Assembly: GCF_030264295.1 (NCBI RefSeq)
Contig: NZ_CP127173.1
Coordinates: forward strand, 8,377,501-8,441,500
Direction: 5' to 3'
DNA: 64,000 nt
DNA from: Amycolatopsis nalaikhensis
Lineage (GTDB): Bacteria > Actinomycetota > Actinomycetes > Mycobacteriales > Pseudonocardiaceae
How positions within the stretch are numbered: the first letter of the stretch is position 1; every line of letters starts with the position of its first letter. Position numbers and translations under genes: made by a program. The notes under the pieces are model-generated. The model was not told where the DNA came from. It searched no databases and was given only the letters and a program-made list of their open reading frames with translations. This document shows, piece after piece, positions 24,609-32,136 of this stretch.

Positions 24609-25097
24609 TCAGCGGCCGGTGACCCCGTCGAGCTGTTCCCGCAGGATGTCCGCGTGCCCGGCGTGCCGCGCGGTCTCGCTCGTCATGTGCGCCAGCACCC
24701 ACCGCAGCGTGTGGAAGGTGCCCGCCACGGCGACGGCCACCGGGCGGTCCGCGTCGCCCGCGGCCCGGATCGCCGCGTCGCTCTCCGCGATCGCCGCGCG
24801 GTACCCCGTGAGCACGTCCGCCGCGGTGCGGCCTTCGGGGACTGTCATGTCCACGTCGCCGGGGTCCTCGCCGCCCGCGACGTGGTTGCCGAACCACAGC
24901 CGCTCGGCGAGCGTGAGGTGGTGGACCAGCCCGAGCAACGTCGTGCCCGAGCCGACCAGCACCCGGCGCAGCTGGTCCTCGGTGAGCCCGTCGGTCTTCT
25001 TGAGGACGGACTCGCGGGCGAAGGCCAGGAACGCCGTCGCGGTGTCGAGTTCGCCGTCGTCGTTGCGCGGCACGGGTTTGCGCTGGGTCTCGGCCAT
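24609..25097 (-). CDS. DinB/DUF664-family four-helix protein
   Basis: The 162-residue protein belongs to the DinB-like metal-binding four-helix family (DUF664 subgroup). VHHLTLAERLWF near residue 58 and ETARHAGHADILREQL near 141-156 provide the conserved histidine positions. Relatives include thiol-dependent S-transferases acting with mycothiol or bacillithiol, but many are uncharacterised. It lies 17 bases after the LacI gene, reads in the same direction, and is probably co-transcribed with it. It is not related to DNA polymerase IV despite the name. Confidence 0.82.
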   Translation of the reverse strand: MAETQRKPVPRNDDGELDTATAFLAFARESVLKKTDGLTEDQLRRVLVGSGTTLLGLVHHLTLAERLWFGNHVAGGEDPGDVDMTVPEGRTAADVLTGYRAAIAESDAAIRAAGDADRPVAVAVAGTFHTLRWVLAHMTSETARHAGHADILREQLDGVTGR

Positions 25098-25114
25098 GCG
25101 GCCGATCCAACCAC

Positions 25115-26146
25115 TCAGGCCGAGTCGCGGACCACCAGCTCCGGGTCGAAGATCACCGACTCCGCGCGCAGGGTCGGGTCGGCCATCCGGTCGAGGACCA
25201 TCCGGGCCATCGCCGCGCCCATCTCCTCCACGGGCTGGCGGATCGTCGTGAGGCGGGGGCGGCAGCTCAGCGCGATCCGGCTGTCGTCGAAGCCGACCAC
25301 CGCCACGTCGGCCGGCACCCGCTTGCCCGCCTCCCGCAGCACCGTCAACGCGCCGTACGCCATCAGGTCGTTCGCGACGAACAGGCCGTCCAGCCCCGGT
25401 TCCTCGGCCAGCAGCCGTTCCATCGCGCGTTCGCCGCCGTGCTCGGTGAAGTCGCCCTCGGCGACCGCCACGTACGCGTGGCCGTGGCGGGCCATCGCGT
25501 CGCGGAACCCGGCCAGCCGGTCCTGGCCGGCCGGGGTGCCCGCCGGGCCCGCGATCGTGGCGACCCGGTGGCAGCCGCGCGCGACCAGCCGGTCGGCGGC
25601 GAGCCGGGCGCCGTCCTGGTGGGCGACGTCGACGTAGCAGACCGGGGCGGGCCGGGCCGGGCGCGCGAACAACGCCGTCGGGACGCCCGCGTCGGTCAGC
25701 GTGCGCGGCAGCGGGTCCTCGGCCGGGTGCAGGGAAATCAGGAGCACCCCGCTGACCTGTTCCTGCCGCAGCTTCGGCACGAGCTTCGCGCGCTCTTCGT
25801 CGCTGTCGACGAGCATCAGCAGTGGGTGCAGCCCGTGGGGGCGCAGGTGCGCGACGACGCCTTCGACGACCCGGCCGAAGAACGGGTCGCCGAACACGCC
25901 ACCGGTGAACGCTTCGACGTGCCGCTCCGGCTCGGAAACGACCAGCGCGATCCCGCCGGTGCGCCGGGTGACCAGCGAGCGGGCGGCCCGGTTGGGCACG
26001 TACCCGGTGTCGGCGATGGCGCGTTCGACGGTCTCCCGCAGCTTGGGGTCGACGTTGCGCACGCTGTTGACCACGCGCGACACCGTCGCGCGCGAGACGC
26101 CGGCGACCCGCGCGACGTCCTCCAGGGTCGGCGGCTGCGTCGTCAC
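25115..26146 (-). CDS. LacI-family regulator, likely controller of the GAGAGCGCTCTC regulon
   Basis: The 343-residue repressor begins at a GTG (VTTQPPTLEDVARVAGVSRATVSRVVNSV) after AAAGGA. Residues 6-30 are the LacI helix-turn-helix, with a hinge helix after it, and residues 65-343 form the periplasmic-binding-like sugar sensor (GVLLISLHPAEDPLP, LFVANDLMAYGAL, DVAVVGFDD). A GAGAGCGCTCTC site lies 22-33 bases before the start, matching those before the glycosidase (19371) and DUF1996 (19508). I infer autoregulation and control of secreted hydrolysis. The effector is unknown; cello- or xylo-oligosaccharides would fit related regulators. Confidence 0.88.
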   Translation of the reverse strand: MTTQPPTLEDVARVAGVSRATVSRVVNSVRNVDPKLRETVERAIADTGYVPNRAARSLVTRRTGGIALVVSEPERHVEAFTGGVFGDPFFGRVVEGVVAHLRPHGLHPLLMLVDSDEERAKLVPKLRQEQVSGVLLISLHPAEDPLPRTLTDAGVPTALFARPARPAPVCYVDVAHQDGARLAADRLVARGCHRVATIAGPAGTPAGQDRLAGFRDAMARHGHAYVAVAEGDFTEHGGERAMERLLAEEPGLDGLFVANDLMAYGALTVLREAGKRVPADVAVVGFDDSRIALSCRPRLTTIRQPVEEMGAAMARMVLDRMADPTLRAESVIFDPELVVRDSA

Positions 26147-26167
26147 CCGTCCTTTGTAGCACGCTGT

Positions 26168-26179
26168 GAGAGCGCTCTC
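26168..26179. promoter_or_regulatory. LacI-type operator before its own regulator gene
   Basis: GAGAGCGCTCTC, with flanks extending the match to CTCCCA on one side, lies 22-33 bases before the LacI start and 88 bases from the divergent membrane-protein gene. It shares its 12-bp core with the sites at 19371 and 19508. Confidence 0.75.
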
Positions 26180-26266
26180 CCAGTGCCGCGCCGCTGACAA
26201 ATGTCACGGGTGGCCGGTGCGGGACGGCACTGCCGCCCACGGGCCCGGGTGACGAGCATTTCCGGC

Positions 26267-26632
26267 ATGACCACCACGACCCGCCCGGTGCTGCTGCTCA
26301 CCGGGACCTACGCCGCGCTTTCCGTGCTCACCCTCGTCGTCATCGTCCTGTTCCGGAACCACCCCGCGATGGTGACCGACGCGGTCTGGGTGCGGGCCAC
26401 GATCGTCGTCGGCAGCTCGCTCCTGACATTCGCCTTCGCCCGCAGTGCCGCCCGGGGATCGCGGAAAGGGCTGCTGCGGCTGCGGATCGTCTCGGCGGTG
26501 ATGCTCGTGGCGATCGTCGTCATCGTCGCGTTGCCCGGGTTGTTCCCGGTGTGGCTGCGGGTCGAGCAGGCCGTCTGCGGGCTGCTGCTGCTCGGCGTCA
26601 CGGTGCTGATCAACGGCCGTCGTTCGCGGTAG
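26267..26632 (+). CDS. Small four-helix membrane protein of unknown function
   Basis: The 121-residue protein (start MTTTTRPVLLL at 26267, weak ribosome site) has four hydrophobic stretches, near 7-27, 40-60, 70-90 and 97-115, and short charged loops. I do not recognise the family. It ends 9 bases before the histidine kinase gene and runs in the same direction, so it may belong to that signalling operon as a sensor partner or target. Confidence 0.65.
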   Translation: MTTTTRPVLLLTGTYAALSVLTLVVIVLFRNHPAMVTDAVWVRATIVVGSSLLTFAFARSAARGSRKGLLRLRIVSAVMLVAIVVIVALPGLFPVWLRVEQAVCGLLLLGVTVLINGRRSR

Positions 26633-26641
26633 CGTTCGAAC

Positions 26642-27709
26642 GTGGATCGGACGAGCGATGTGCAGCGCTGGGTGCGCGGCTGGCGGCTGCGGCTGCTCGA
26701 CGCGGGCCTGCTCGTCTACCCCGCGGTGACCGTGGCGGCCGTCCTCCAGCACGCGACGGGGCCCACCGCCGTGGTGGGTTGCGTGGTCGTGGGCGCGTTC
26801 GCCGTCGGTTACCTCCTCGCCGCGGCCGCGGCGGCTCGCCGGGCCGCGCGGCTGTTCTGGCTGCTGGTCGGTGGCTGCGCCGTGCTGTTCCTCGCCGCGA
26901 TCCCGGCCGCGCACGCCGACGCCTTCTTCCTCGCTGCCGTCGTCCTTTCCCTCGCCGTGCCGCGGCTCCCCCGGCGCTTCGCCGTCGTCCTGGTGGCCGT
27001 GCCCGCGCTCGCCGCCGTGCTCGTGCCCTGGCCGGACGGGCCGGGCTGGACGCAGGCGGTGGCGCTCGTGTTCACCGTCCTCATGGTCTCGGCCTTCGCC
27101 GAGGCGATCCGGGCCAACACCGCGCTGGTCGAGGCCCGCGCCGAGGTCGTCCGGCTGGCGTCGGAGGCCGAACGCACCCGGATCGCCCGTGACCTGCACG
27201 ACCTGCTCGGCCACTCGCTCACCGCGATCACGGTCAAGAGCACCCTGGCCCGGCGGCTGGTCACCACAGACGGCGAGCGGGCTGGAGCAGAGATGAGCGC
27301 GGTCGAGACGCTGGCGCGCCAGGCGTTGACCGACGTCCGGGCCGCCGTGTCGGGCTACCGCGAAGTCACGCTGGCGGGGGAACTGGCCCGCGGCCGCGAA
27401 CTGCTGCGCGCGTGCGGGGTCGCGGCCGACCTGCCGACGGCCACCGACGTCGTCGGGCCCGCGCACCAGGAGCTGTTCGGCTGGGTGGTGCGGGAAGGAC
27501 TCACGAACGTGGCCCGGCACGCCCGCGCGACGCGCTGCGCCGTGACGCTCTCGGCGTCCACTGTGGAGGTTGTCGACGATGGCATCGGCGGGACGGCGAG
27601 TCCGGGTTCTGGGCTGGCGGGGCTGCGCGAGCGCGTCGAAGCTGCCGCCGGACGGCTCGAGGCCGGACCGGTGCGGCCACGAGGCTGGCGGCTGCGGGTG
27701 ACGGTATGA
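26642..27709 (+). CDS. NarL/DesK-type sensor histidine kinase
   Basis: The 355-residue kinase begins at a GTG. Residues 15-160 contain about five or six membrane helices with almost no extracellular loop, a common actinobacterial layout for sensing membrane state or a membrane drug. RTRIARDLHDLLGHSL holds the phosphorylated His186 (HisKA_3), and the ATPase domain has REGLTNVARHA (N-box) and DDGIGG followed by GSGLAGLRER (G-boxes). It overlaps the response regulator by ATGA. The signal is unknown, and no ABC transporter lies directly beside the pair. Confidence 0.88.
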   Translation: MDRTSDVQRWVRGWRLRLLDAGLLVYPAVTVAAVLQHATGPTAVVGCVVVGAFAVGYLLAAAAAARRAARLFWLLVGGCAVLFLAAIPAAHADAFFLAAVVLSLAVPRLPRRFAVVLVAVPALAAVLVPWPDGPGWTQAVALVFTVLMVSAFAEAIRANTALVEARAEVVRLASEAERTRIARDLHDLLGHSLTAITVKSTLARRLVTTDGERAGAEMSAVETLARQALTDVRAAVSGYREVTLAGELARGRELLRACGVAADLPTATDVVGPAHQELFGWVVREGLTNVARHARATRCAVTLSASTVEVVDDGIGGTASPGSGLAGLRERVEAAAGRLEAGPVRPRGWRLRVTV

Positions 27710-28314
27710 CCATCCGCCTGCTGCTCGCCGACGACCAGGAGCTGGTCCGCCAGGCGCTGTGCGCGCTGCTCGCGCTCGAGGACGACTTCGAGGTGGTCGC
27801 CTCGGTCGGCCGCGGGGACGAGGTCGTCGCCGCGGCCCGCGAACACCGCCCCGACGTCGCCCTGCTCGACATCGAGATGCCCGGCCTCGACGGGCTCGCG
27901 GCCGCCGCGGTGCTCGCCGCGCAGGTGCCGGACTGCCGCGTCGTCATGCTCACGACGTTCGGCCGCGCCGGGTACCTCCGCCGCGCCATGGAAGCGGGCG
28001 CGGCGGGGTTCGTGGTGAAGGACGCCCCTGCCGACGTCCTCGCCGACGCGATCCGCCGGGTCCGCGACGGCGAGCGAGTGGTCGACCCGGCGCTCGCCGT
28101 CGCCACCCTCGCCGCGGGCGAGTCGCCGCTGACCGCGCGCGAACGGGACGTGCTCATCACCGCCCGGACCGGCGCCACGATCGCCGAGATCGCGTCCCGC
28201 CTCTACCTTTCGGAAGGCACGGTCCGCAACTACGTCTCCGCGGCGATCACCAAGACCGGCGCGCGCAACCGCGTCGAGGCGGTGCGGATCGCCGACGACC
28301 GCGGCTGGCTCTAG
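27706..28314 (+). CDS. NarL/LuxR-family response regulator
   Basis: The 202-residue protein starts in an ATGA overlap with the kinase gene. The receiver domain has DDQ at 10-12, phosphoacceptor Asp55 in ALLDIEMPG, and Lys105 in VVKDAP. The C-terminal LuxR helix-turn-helix reads LTARERDVLITARTGATIAEIASRLYLSEGTVRNYVSAAITKTG. Its TAG stop is formed by a CTAG at 28311-28314 whose complement is also the stop of the convergent NPP1 gene. Confidence 0.92.
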   Translation: MTIRLLLADDQELVRQALCALLALEDDFEVVASVGRGDEVVAAAREHRPDVALLDIEMPGLDGLAAAAVLAAQVPDCRVVMLTTFGRAGYLRRAMEAGAAGFVVKDAPADVLADAIRRVRDGERVVDPALAVATLAAGESPLTARERDVLITARTGATIAEIASRLYLSEGTVRNYVSAAITKTGARNRVEAVRIADDRGWL

Positions 28315-29072
28315 GCGTTCTCGTCGAACGGGATGCCGCCCGGCTTCGCCTTGCCCAGGTTGTAGGTGAACGAGCCGTCCTTGATGCCGAAGGTCGCGCT
28401 GCCGAAGTCCGCCTGGGTCAGCTTGTCGCGGATCCCGGCCGGGTAGCCGTCCCACCCGACCAGCGTCGGGTACTGCCAGGCGCCCTGGTGGTTCTCCGGC
28501 GGGTCGTCGTTGCCGTTGGCCGCGCGGAAGCAGTGCGTCGAGCCGCCGTCCTTGTGGTAGACGACCTTCGCGTGCGTGCCGTCGAAGCGCAGGCTCGCCC
28601 GGTCGTGCACCGCGAAGCCGCCGTGCTGCGACGTCGCCACGTACTCGACCTGGTTGTCCTTGACCCACACGACGACGTGCTCCCAGTCGTGGCGGTGACC
28701 GGCGCTGCCCGGGCCGAGCGACGCCTGGTCCTTCTCGAAGTAGAGCGTGTACATGACCGCGCACCAGCCGTTGTCGCACTTCTCGCGCGCGTACGAGTTG
28801 GTGTTGTCGAGGTCCCAGGAGTCGCGGCAGTGGCCGTTGGTGTCCCCGCCGAGGGACAGGCCCGGGGCGATCGTGCCGTCCGGGCCGATCGCCGGGGTCG
28901 GGTAGCAGCCGTCCTTGTCGTAGTCGAAGGCGGGCTGGAACGTCTTTTCGAAGTCGGGTGCGTTGCCGGGCAAGGCGCCGGGCGGGTCGGCGAAGGCGGT
29001 CGCCGGGGCGGCGAGGGACAGGGCCAGCGCGCCGGCGGCAGCGGCGGCCAGCGTGCGGGTGCGGTGCGCCAT
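28311..29072 (-). CDS. Secreted necrosis- and ethylene-inducing-like protein (NPP1/NLP)
   Basis: The 253-residue product has a signal peptide (AAAAAGALALSLAAPATAFA, cleavage near 28) after a GGGAGAAA ribosome site. It carries the NLP heptapeptide GHRHDWE in SAGHRHDWEHVVVWVKD near residue 118-124, preceded by CAVMYTLYFEKDQ and CRDSWDL. These are the hallmarks of NPP1 toxins, which bind plant sphingolipids and permeabilise membranes in several pathogens; bacterial versions occur in actinomycetes. Two or more cysteine pairs are available for disulfides. All motif residues are intact, but cytolytic activity is not proven by sequence. It is an orphan gene, convergent with the two-component pair. 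Confidence 0.9.
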   Translation of the reverse strand: MAHRTRTLAAAAAGALALSLAAPATAFADPPGALPGNAPDFEKTFQPAFDYDKDGCYPTPAIGPDGTIAPGLSLGGDTNGHCRDSWDLDNTNSYAREKCDNGWCAVMYTLYFEKDQASLGPGSAGHRHDWEHVVVWVKDNQVEYVATSQHGGFAVHDRASLRFDGTHAKVVYHKDGGSTHCFRAANGNDDPPENHQGAWQYPTLVGWDGYPAGIRDKLTQADFGSATFGIKDGSFTYNLGKAKPGGIPFDENA

Positions 29073-29220
29073 CGCGGTTTCTCCCTCGGTCGGTGGTCTG
29101 CTCCCACGGTCGAGGGCCTGCCGGGGGGCCGCAACCGGGGTGCCGGGAGTGTGCCCGACCGCCACCCCCGCCGGAGGACGAACGCGCAACCCGCCCCGCT
29201 GAGCGGCACCCACGCTCCGC

Positions 29221-29302
29221 GCGCGCTGAAGGGGACGTTCGTCTCATCTGATGCGCTGAAGGGGACTTTCCGCTCACCACATGCGATGAAAGTCCCCTTC
29301 AG
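29221..29302. repeat. Three 30-bp tandem units forming a hairpin at the rhaB 3' end
   Basis: Units start at 29221, 29251 and 29281 with a 30-bp period and the shared core GCTGAAGGGGAC. The third is inverted in its core: CTGAAGGGGACTTTC (29256-29270) pairs perfectly with GAAAGTCCCCTTCAG (29288-29302). The rhaB stop codon (29299-29301) lies inside the right arm, so the element doubles as terminator of the rhamnose operon. The rest of the gap, 29073-29220, is the NLP promoter region with no obvious motif. Confidence 0.8.
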
Positions 29303-30708
29303 CCGCCGGCCAGCCGGGCCTCGGCCGCCGTCCAGTCGCCGGCACCGGACGGCTCGTACCGCCGGACTTCGTGGGTCTCGCGCACCAGCGCCCGCATCGC
29401 GGCCAGGTCCGGTAGGTCCTCCCCCAGCGCCCGGGCCTGCACCAGCACGTTCCCCAGCGCGGCCGCCTCGACCGGCCCGGCCAGCACCGGCACCCCGCAC
29501 GCGTCCGCCGTCAGCCGGCACAACAGTTCGTTGCGCGCGCCGCCGCCGACGATGTGGACGACGTCGACCGCGCGGCCGCTCAACGAGGCCGCCTCCCGGA
29601 TCGCCCGCCGGTGGGCCAGCGCCAGGCTGTCCACGATGCACCGGACCACCGCTGCCCGGCCTTCCGGCGGCCGCTGGCCCGTGGCCCGGCAGGCCGCCAC
29701 GATGCGCGCCGGCATGTCGCCCGGCGCCAGGAACTCCGGGGCGTCGATGTCGACGACCGCGGCCAGCCCGCGCGACGCGGCCGCCGCCGCGAGCAAGCCC
29801 GGAAGGTCCGATGTGGACCACGTCCGCAGGGTCTCCGAGAGCACCCAGAGACCCATCACGTTGCGCAGGAACCGGATCGTCCCGTCGACGCCGCCTTCGT
29901 TGGTGAAGTTCGCGGCGAGCGCGGCGTCACTCAGCTCCGGCGAGGTCAGCTCCAGCCCGGCGAGCGACCACGTGCCCGAGGAGATGTAGGCGAAGTTCGT
30001 CCCCGGCTCGGCGGGGACCGCGGCCACGGCGGACGCCGTGTCGTGCGAGCCGACCGCGACCACCGGCAGCCCGGACAGCTCGCGCGCCGGGCCGACCACG
30101 GTGCCGGGATCGCGCAGCGGTGGCAGCAGCCGCGGCGGGATGCCGACGCGCGTGGCGAGGTCGACGGCCCACGTCCGGGCGCGGACGTCGTAGAGCTGCG
30201 TGGTCGACGCGTTCGTCCGCTCGGCGCCGATTTCGCCGGTCAGCCAGTAGGTGAGCAGGTCCGGGATCAGCAGCAGCGTGTCCGCGGCGTCGAGCCGGTC
30301 GCCCTCGGCCACCAGCTGGTAGAGCGTGTTGAACGGCAGCTGCTGCAACCCGGTGACGTCGTAGAGCTCCCGCGCCGAAACCTTCGCCCCGACCTGCGCG
30401 GGCACGCCCTCGGTGCGCGTGTCGCGGTAGTGCACGGGGTTGCCGAGCAGCGCACCGCGCTCGTCCAGGAGCCCGTAGTCGACGGCCCACGAATCGATGC
30501 CGACGCCGTCGAGCGGACCGGCCTCCCGGATCCCGGCCAGGGTCTCGCGGTAGAGGCCCAGCACGTCCCAGTACAACGCCGGTCCCGCGCGGACGCCGCC
30601 GTTCGGGAACCGCCGCACCTCTTCCAGGGCGAGCGTCGACGGCCCGACCGTCCCGGCCATCACGCGCCCGCTGGACGCGCCGAGGTCGACCGCCGCCACC
30701 CGCGTCAC
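29299..30708 (-). CDS. rhaB: Rhamnulokinase
   Basis: RhaB phosphorylates L-rhamnulose to L-rhamnulose-1-phosphate. The 469-residue FGGY-family kinase starts at a GTG overlapping the preceding stop (GTGA). VTRVAAVDLGASSGRVM is the first ATP-binding motif, GIDSWAVDYGLLD carries the sugar-site Asp and Trp, SHDTASAVAAVP the phosphate-2 loop, and VVHIVGGGARNELLCRLTADACGVPV the adenosine motif. It is last in the nine-gene operon and ends in a repeat-derived hairpin. Confidence 0.93.
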   Translation of the reverse strand: MTRVAAVDLGASSGRVMAGTVGPSTLALEEVRRFPNGGVRAGPALYWDVLGLYRETLAGIREAGPLDGVGIDSWAVDYGLLDERGALLGNPVHYRDTRTEGVPAQVGAKVSARELYDVTGLQQLPFNTLYQLVAEGDRLDAADTLLLIPDLLTYWLTGEIGAERTNASTTQLYDVRARTWAVDLATRVGIPPRLLPPLRDPGTVVGPARELSGLPVVAVGSHDTASAVAAVPAEPGTNFAYISSGTWSLAGLELTSPELSDAALAANFTNEGGVDGTIRFLRNVMGLWVLSETLRTWSTSDLPGLLAAAAASRGLAAVVDIDAPEFLAPGDMPARIVAACRATGQRPPEGRAAVVRCIVDSLALAHRRAIREAASLSGRAVDVVHIVGGGARNELLCRLTADACGVPVLAGPVEAAALGNVLVQARALGEDLPDLAAMRALVRETHEVRRYEPSGAGDWTAAEARLAGG

Positions 30709-32126
30709 GCGCGCACCACGGTCAGCTCCAGGCCGAGCAGGTCCGCGACCGCGGTCAGCTCGGCGACGCGGTGGCCGGTGCCCAGCGCCCAGTGGTGCGC
30801 GATGCCGCTGGCCGACCACGCGTCGGTCCACTCCCCCGGGTCGCACCCGAAGTCGACGCGGGAGGTCGTGTTGCCGATCCGCAGCAGCGGACCCGGCACG
30901 ACCGTGCCCTCCGACGCGATGAGCGTGAACGTCCCGTCGCGGCGCTGGCCGAGCCCGCACAGCGTCACCGGCCCGTGCTTGACGTCGAACTCGACGGACA
31001 CGCCCCAGCCCCGCTTGCCGTGGTAGACGCCCAGGCCGCGCAGCAGCGGCTTGCGAGCGCTGATCCCGAGGTGCGCCGGGCCGTCGTGCCCCATTTCGAC
31101 GACGTTGTCGCGGAAGTTCAGCGCCTGCAGCTCGGTGAACGAGCCGCCCGCGCCGAGGCGGTCCATGACCAGCATCGCCAGCGACGTCCGGAGCTCGTAC
31201 TCCCCGACCGCCGGGATTCCCCGCGCGGTCAGCAGGGACGCGCCGAGGATGAACCCGGCGCCGACGCGTTCGTGCGTCTCGCCGTCGAGGCCGCGGTGGT
31301 AGTAGGCCAGCGAGTCGAGCGAGAAGTCCTCGACGAGCCGGTCCAGCGCGACCGACACCCGCGCGCCCCACGCGAAGTCTTCGTCCACCACGGACTCGTC
31401 CACAGTGAACACTTCGCGTGCCAAGGCGACGCGTGCCTCGGTTTCGGCGTCGTTGACCTTCTCCACGCGCACGCGCAGGTCGTCGACCTCGAGGATCTCG
31501 ACGTGCCCGCCGAGCTGCGCGGACACCAGGGTCGGGTCGGTCGAGACGTCCATCATGCCCGGGTAGAGGTGCCCGAGCAGGCCGTGGCGCCCGTGCCGCA
31601 GCGCCGCCCGCACCCCGGCCGCCTTGATCCACCGCTCGATGCGCGTCCAGGCCCGCTCGTCTTCGAGGTAACCGGACACTGAGCGGAACTCGACGCCGAC
31701 GCGGCGGAACGCGTTGGCCATCTCCGGCAGCGGGCAGGCCCCGCAGTAGGCCAGCCACGCGCCGGTGTCGAAGGTCTCGTGGTCCATCACCTCGGTGGGC
31801 TGCAGGTTGAGCAGCAGGACCGGTGCGCCCGACCGCTGCGCGACCGGGGCCAGCATGCTCGACGTCAAGTACGTCGTGAGGAAGCCGATGATCAGGTCGC
31901 ACCCGGCGACGCGCAGCTTCTCCGCGGCGGCCGCCCCCTCCTGGGCGTCGGAGACGAACCCCGCGTCGACGACCTCGCAGTCCATTCCGGACAGTCGCTC
32001 GGCGACCCGCCGCGCGGAGGCCTCCAGCTGCGGCAGCAGCGCCGGGAACTGCGGCCAGTACGCGCCGAGCCCGCCGGAGACGAGGCCGACGCGCGTGCGG
32101 CGCGGGGTGATGCGGTCGAGGGTCAT
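30705..32126 (-). CDS. L-arabinose isomerase-family protein in the rhamnose operon
   Basis: This 473-residue protein (ATG after AAGGAGGA) has the arabinose/fucose isomerase fold. Candidate metal ligands are visible in order: GEYELRTSLAMLVMD (Glu near 309), FTELQALNF (Glu near 330), EMGHDGPAHLGI (His near 345) and a late HHWALGTGH (His near 450). Arabinose isomerase uses Glu, Glu, His, His at these positions. The operon already has RhaI, so this second isomerase-like enzyme may act on another 6-deoxy or pentose sugar, or work as a dehydratase/epimerase-like partner. It overlaps rhaB by four bases, which makes joint translation certain. Function is unassigned. Confidence 0.75.
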   Translation of the reverse strand: MTLDRITPRRTRVGLVSGGLGAYWPQFPALLPQLEASARRVAERLSGMDCEVVDAGFVSDAQEGAAAAEKLRVAGCDLIIGFLTTYLTSSMLAPVAQRSGAPVLLLNLQPTEVMDHETFDTGAWLAYCGACPLPEMANAFRRVGVEFRSVSGYLEDERAWTRIERWIKAAGVRAALRHGRHGLLGHLYPGMMDVSTDPTLVSAQLGGHVEILEVDDLRVRVEKVNDAETEARVALAREVFTVDESVVDEDFAWGARVSVALDRLVEDFSLDSLAYYHRGLDGETHERVGAGFILGASLLTARGIPAVGEYELRTSLAMLVMDRLGAGGSFTELQALNFRDNVVEMGHDGPAHLGISARKPLLRGLGVYHGKRGWGVSVEFDVKHGPVTLCGLGQRRDGTFTLIASEGTVVPGPLLRIGNTTSRVDFGCDPGEWTDAWSASGIAHHWALGTGHRVAELTAVADLLGLELTVVRA

Positions 32127-32136
32127 CGGTCCTCCT

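Noticed and set aside
24609..25097. Second DNA polymerase IV based on the DinB family name
   Set aside because: The protein is a 162-residue four-helix DinB/DUF664 type without polymerase motifs.
29160..29310. Short coding frame reading LKGTF-type repeats
   Set aside because: It comes from the 30-bp non-coding tandem repeats; no start signal or conserved fold.
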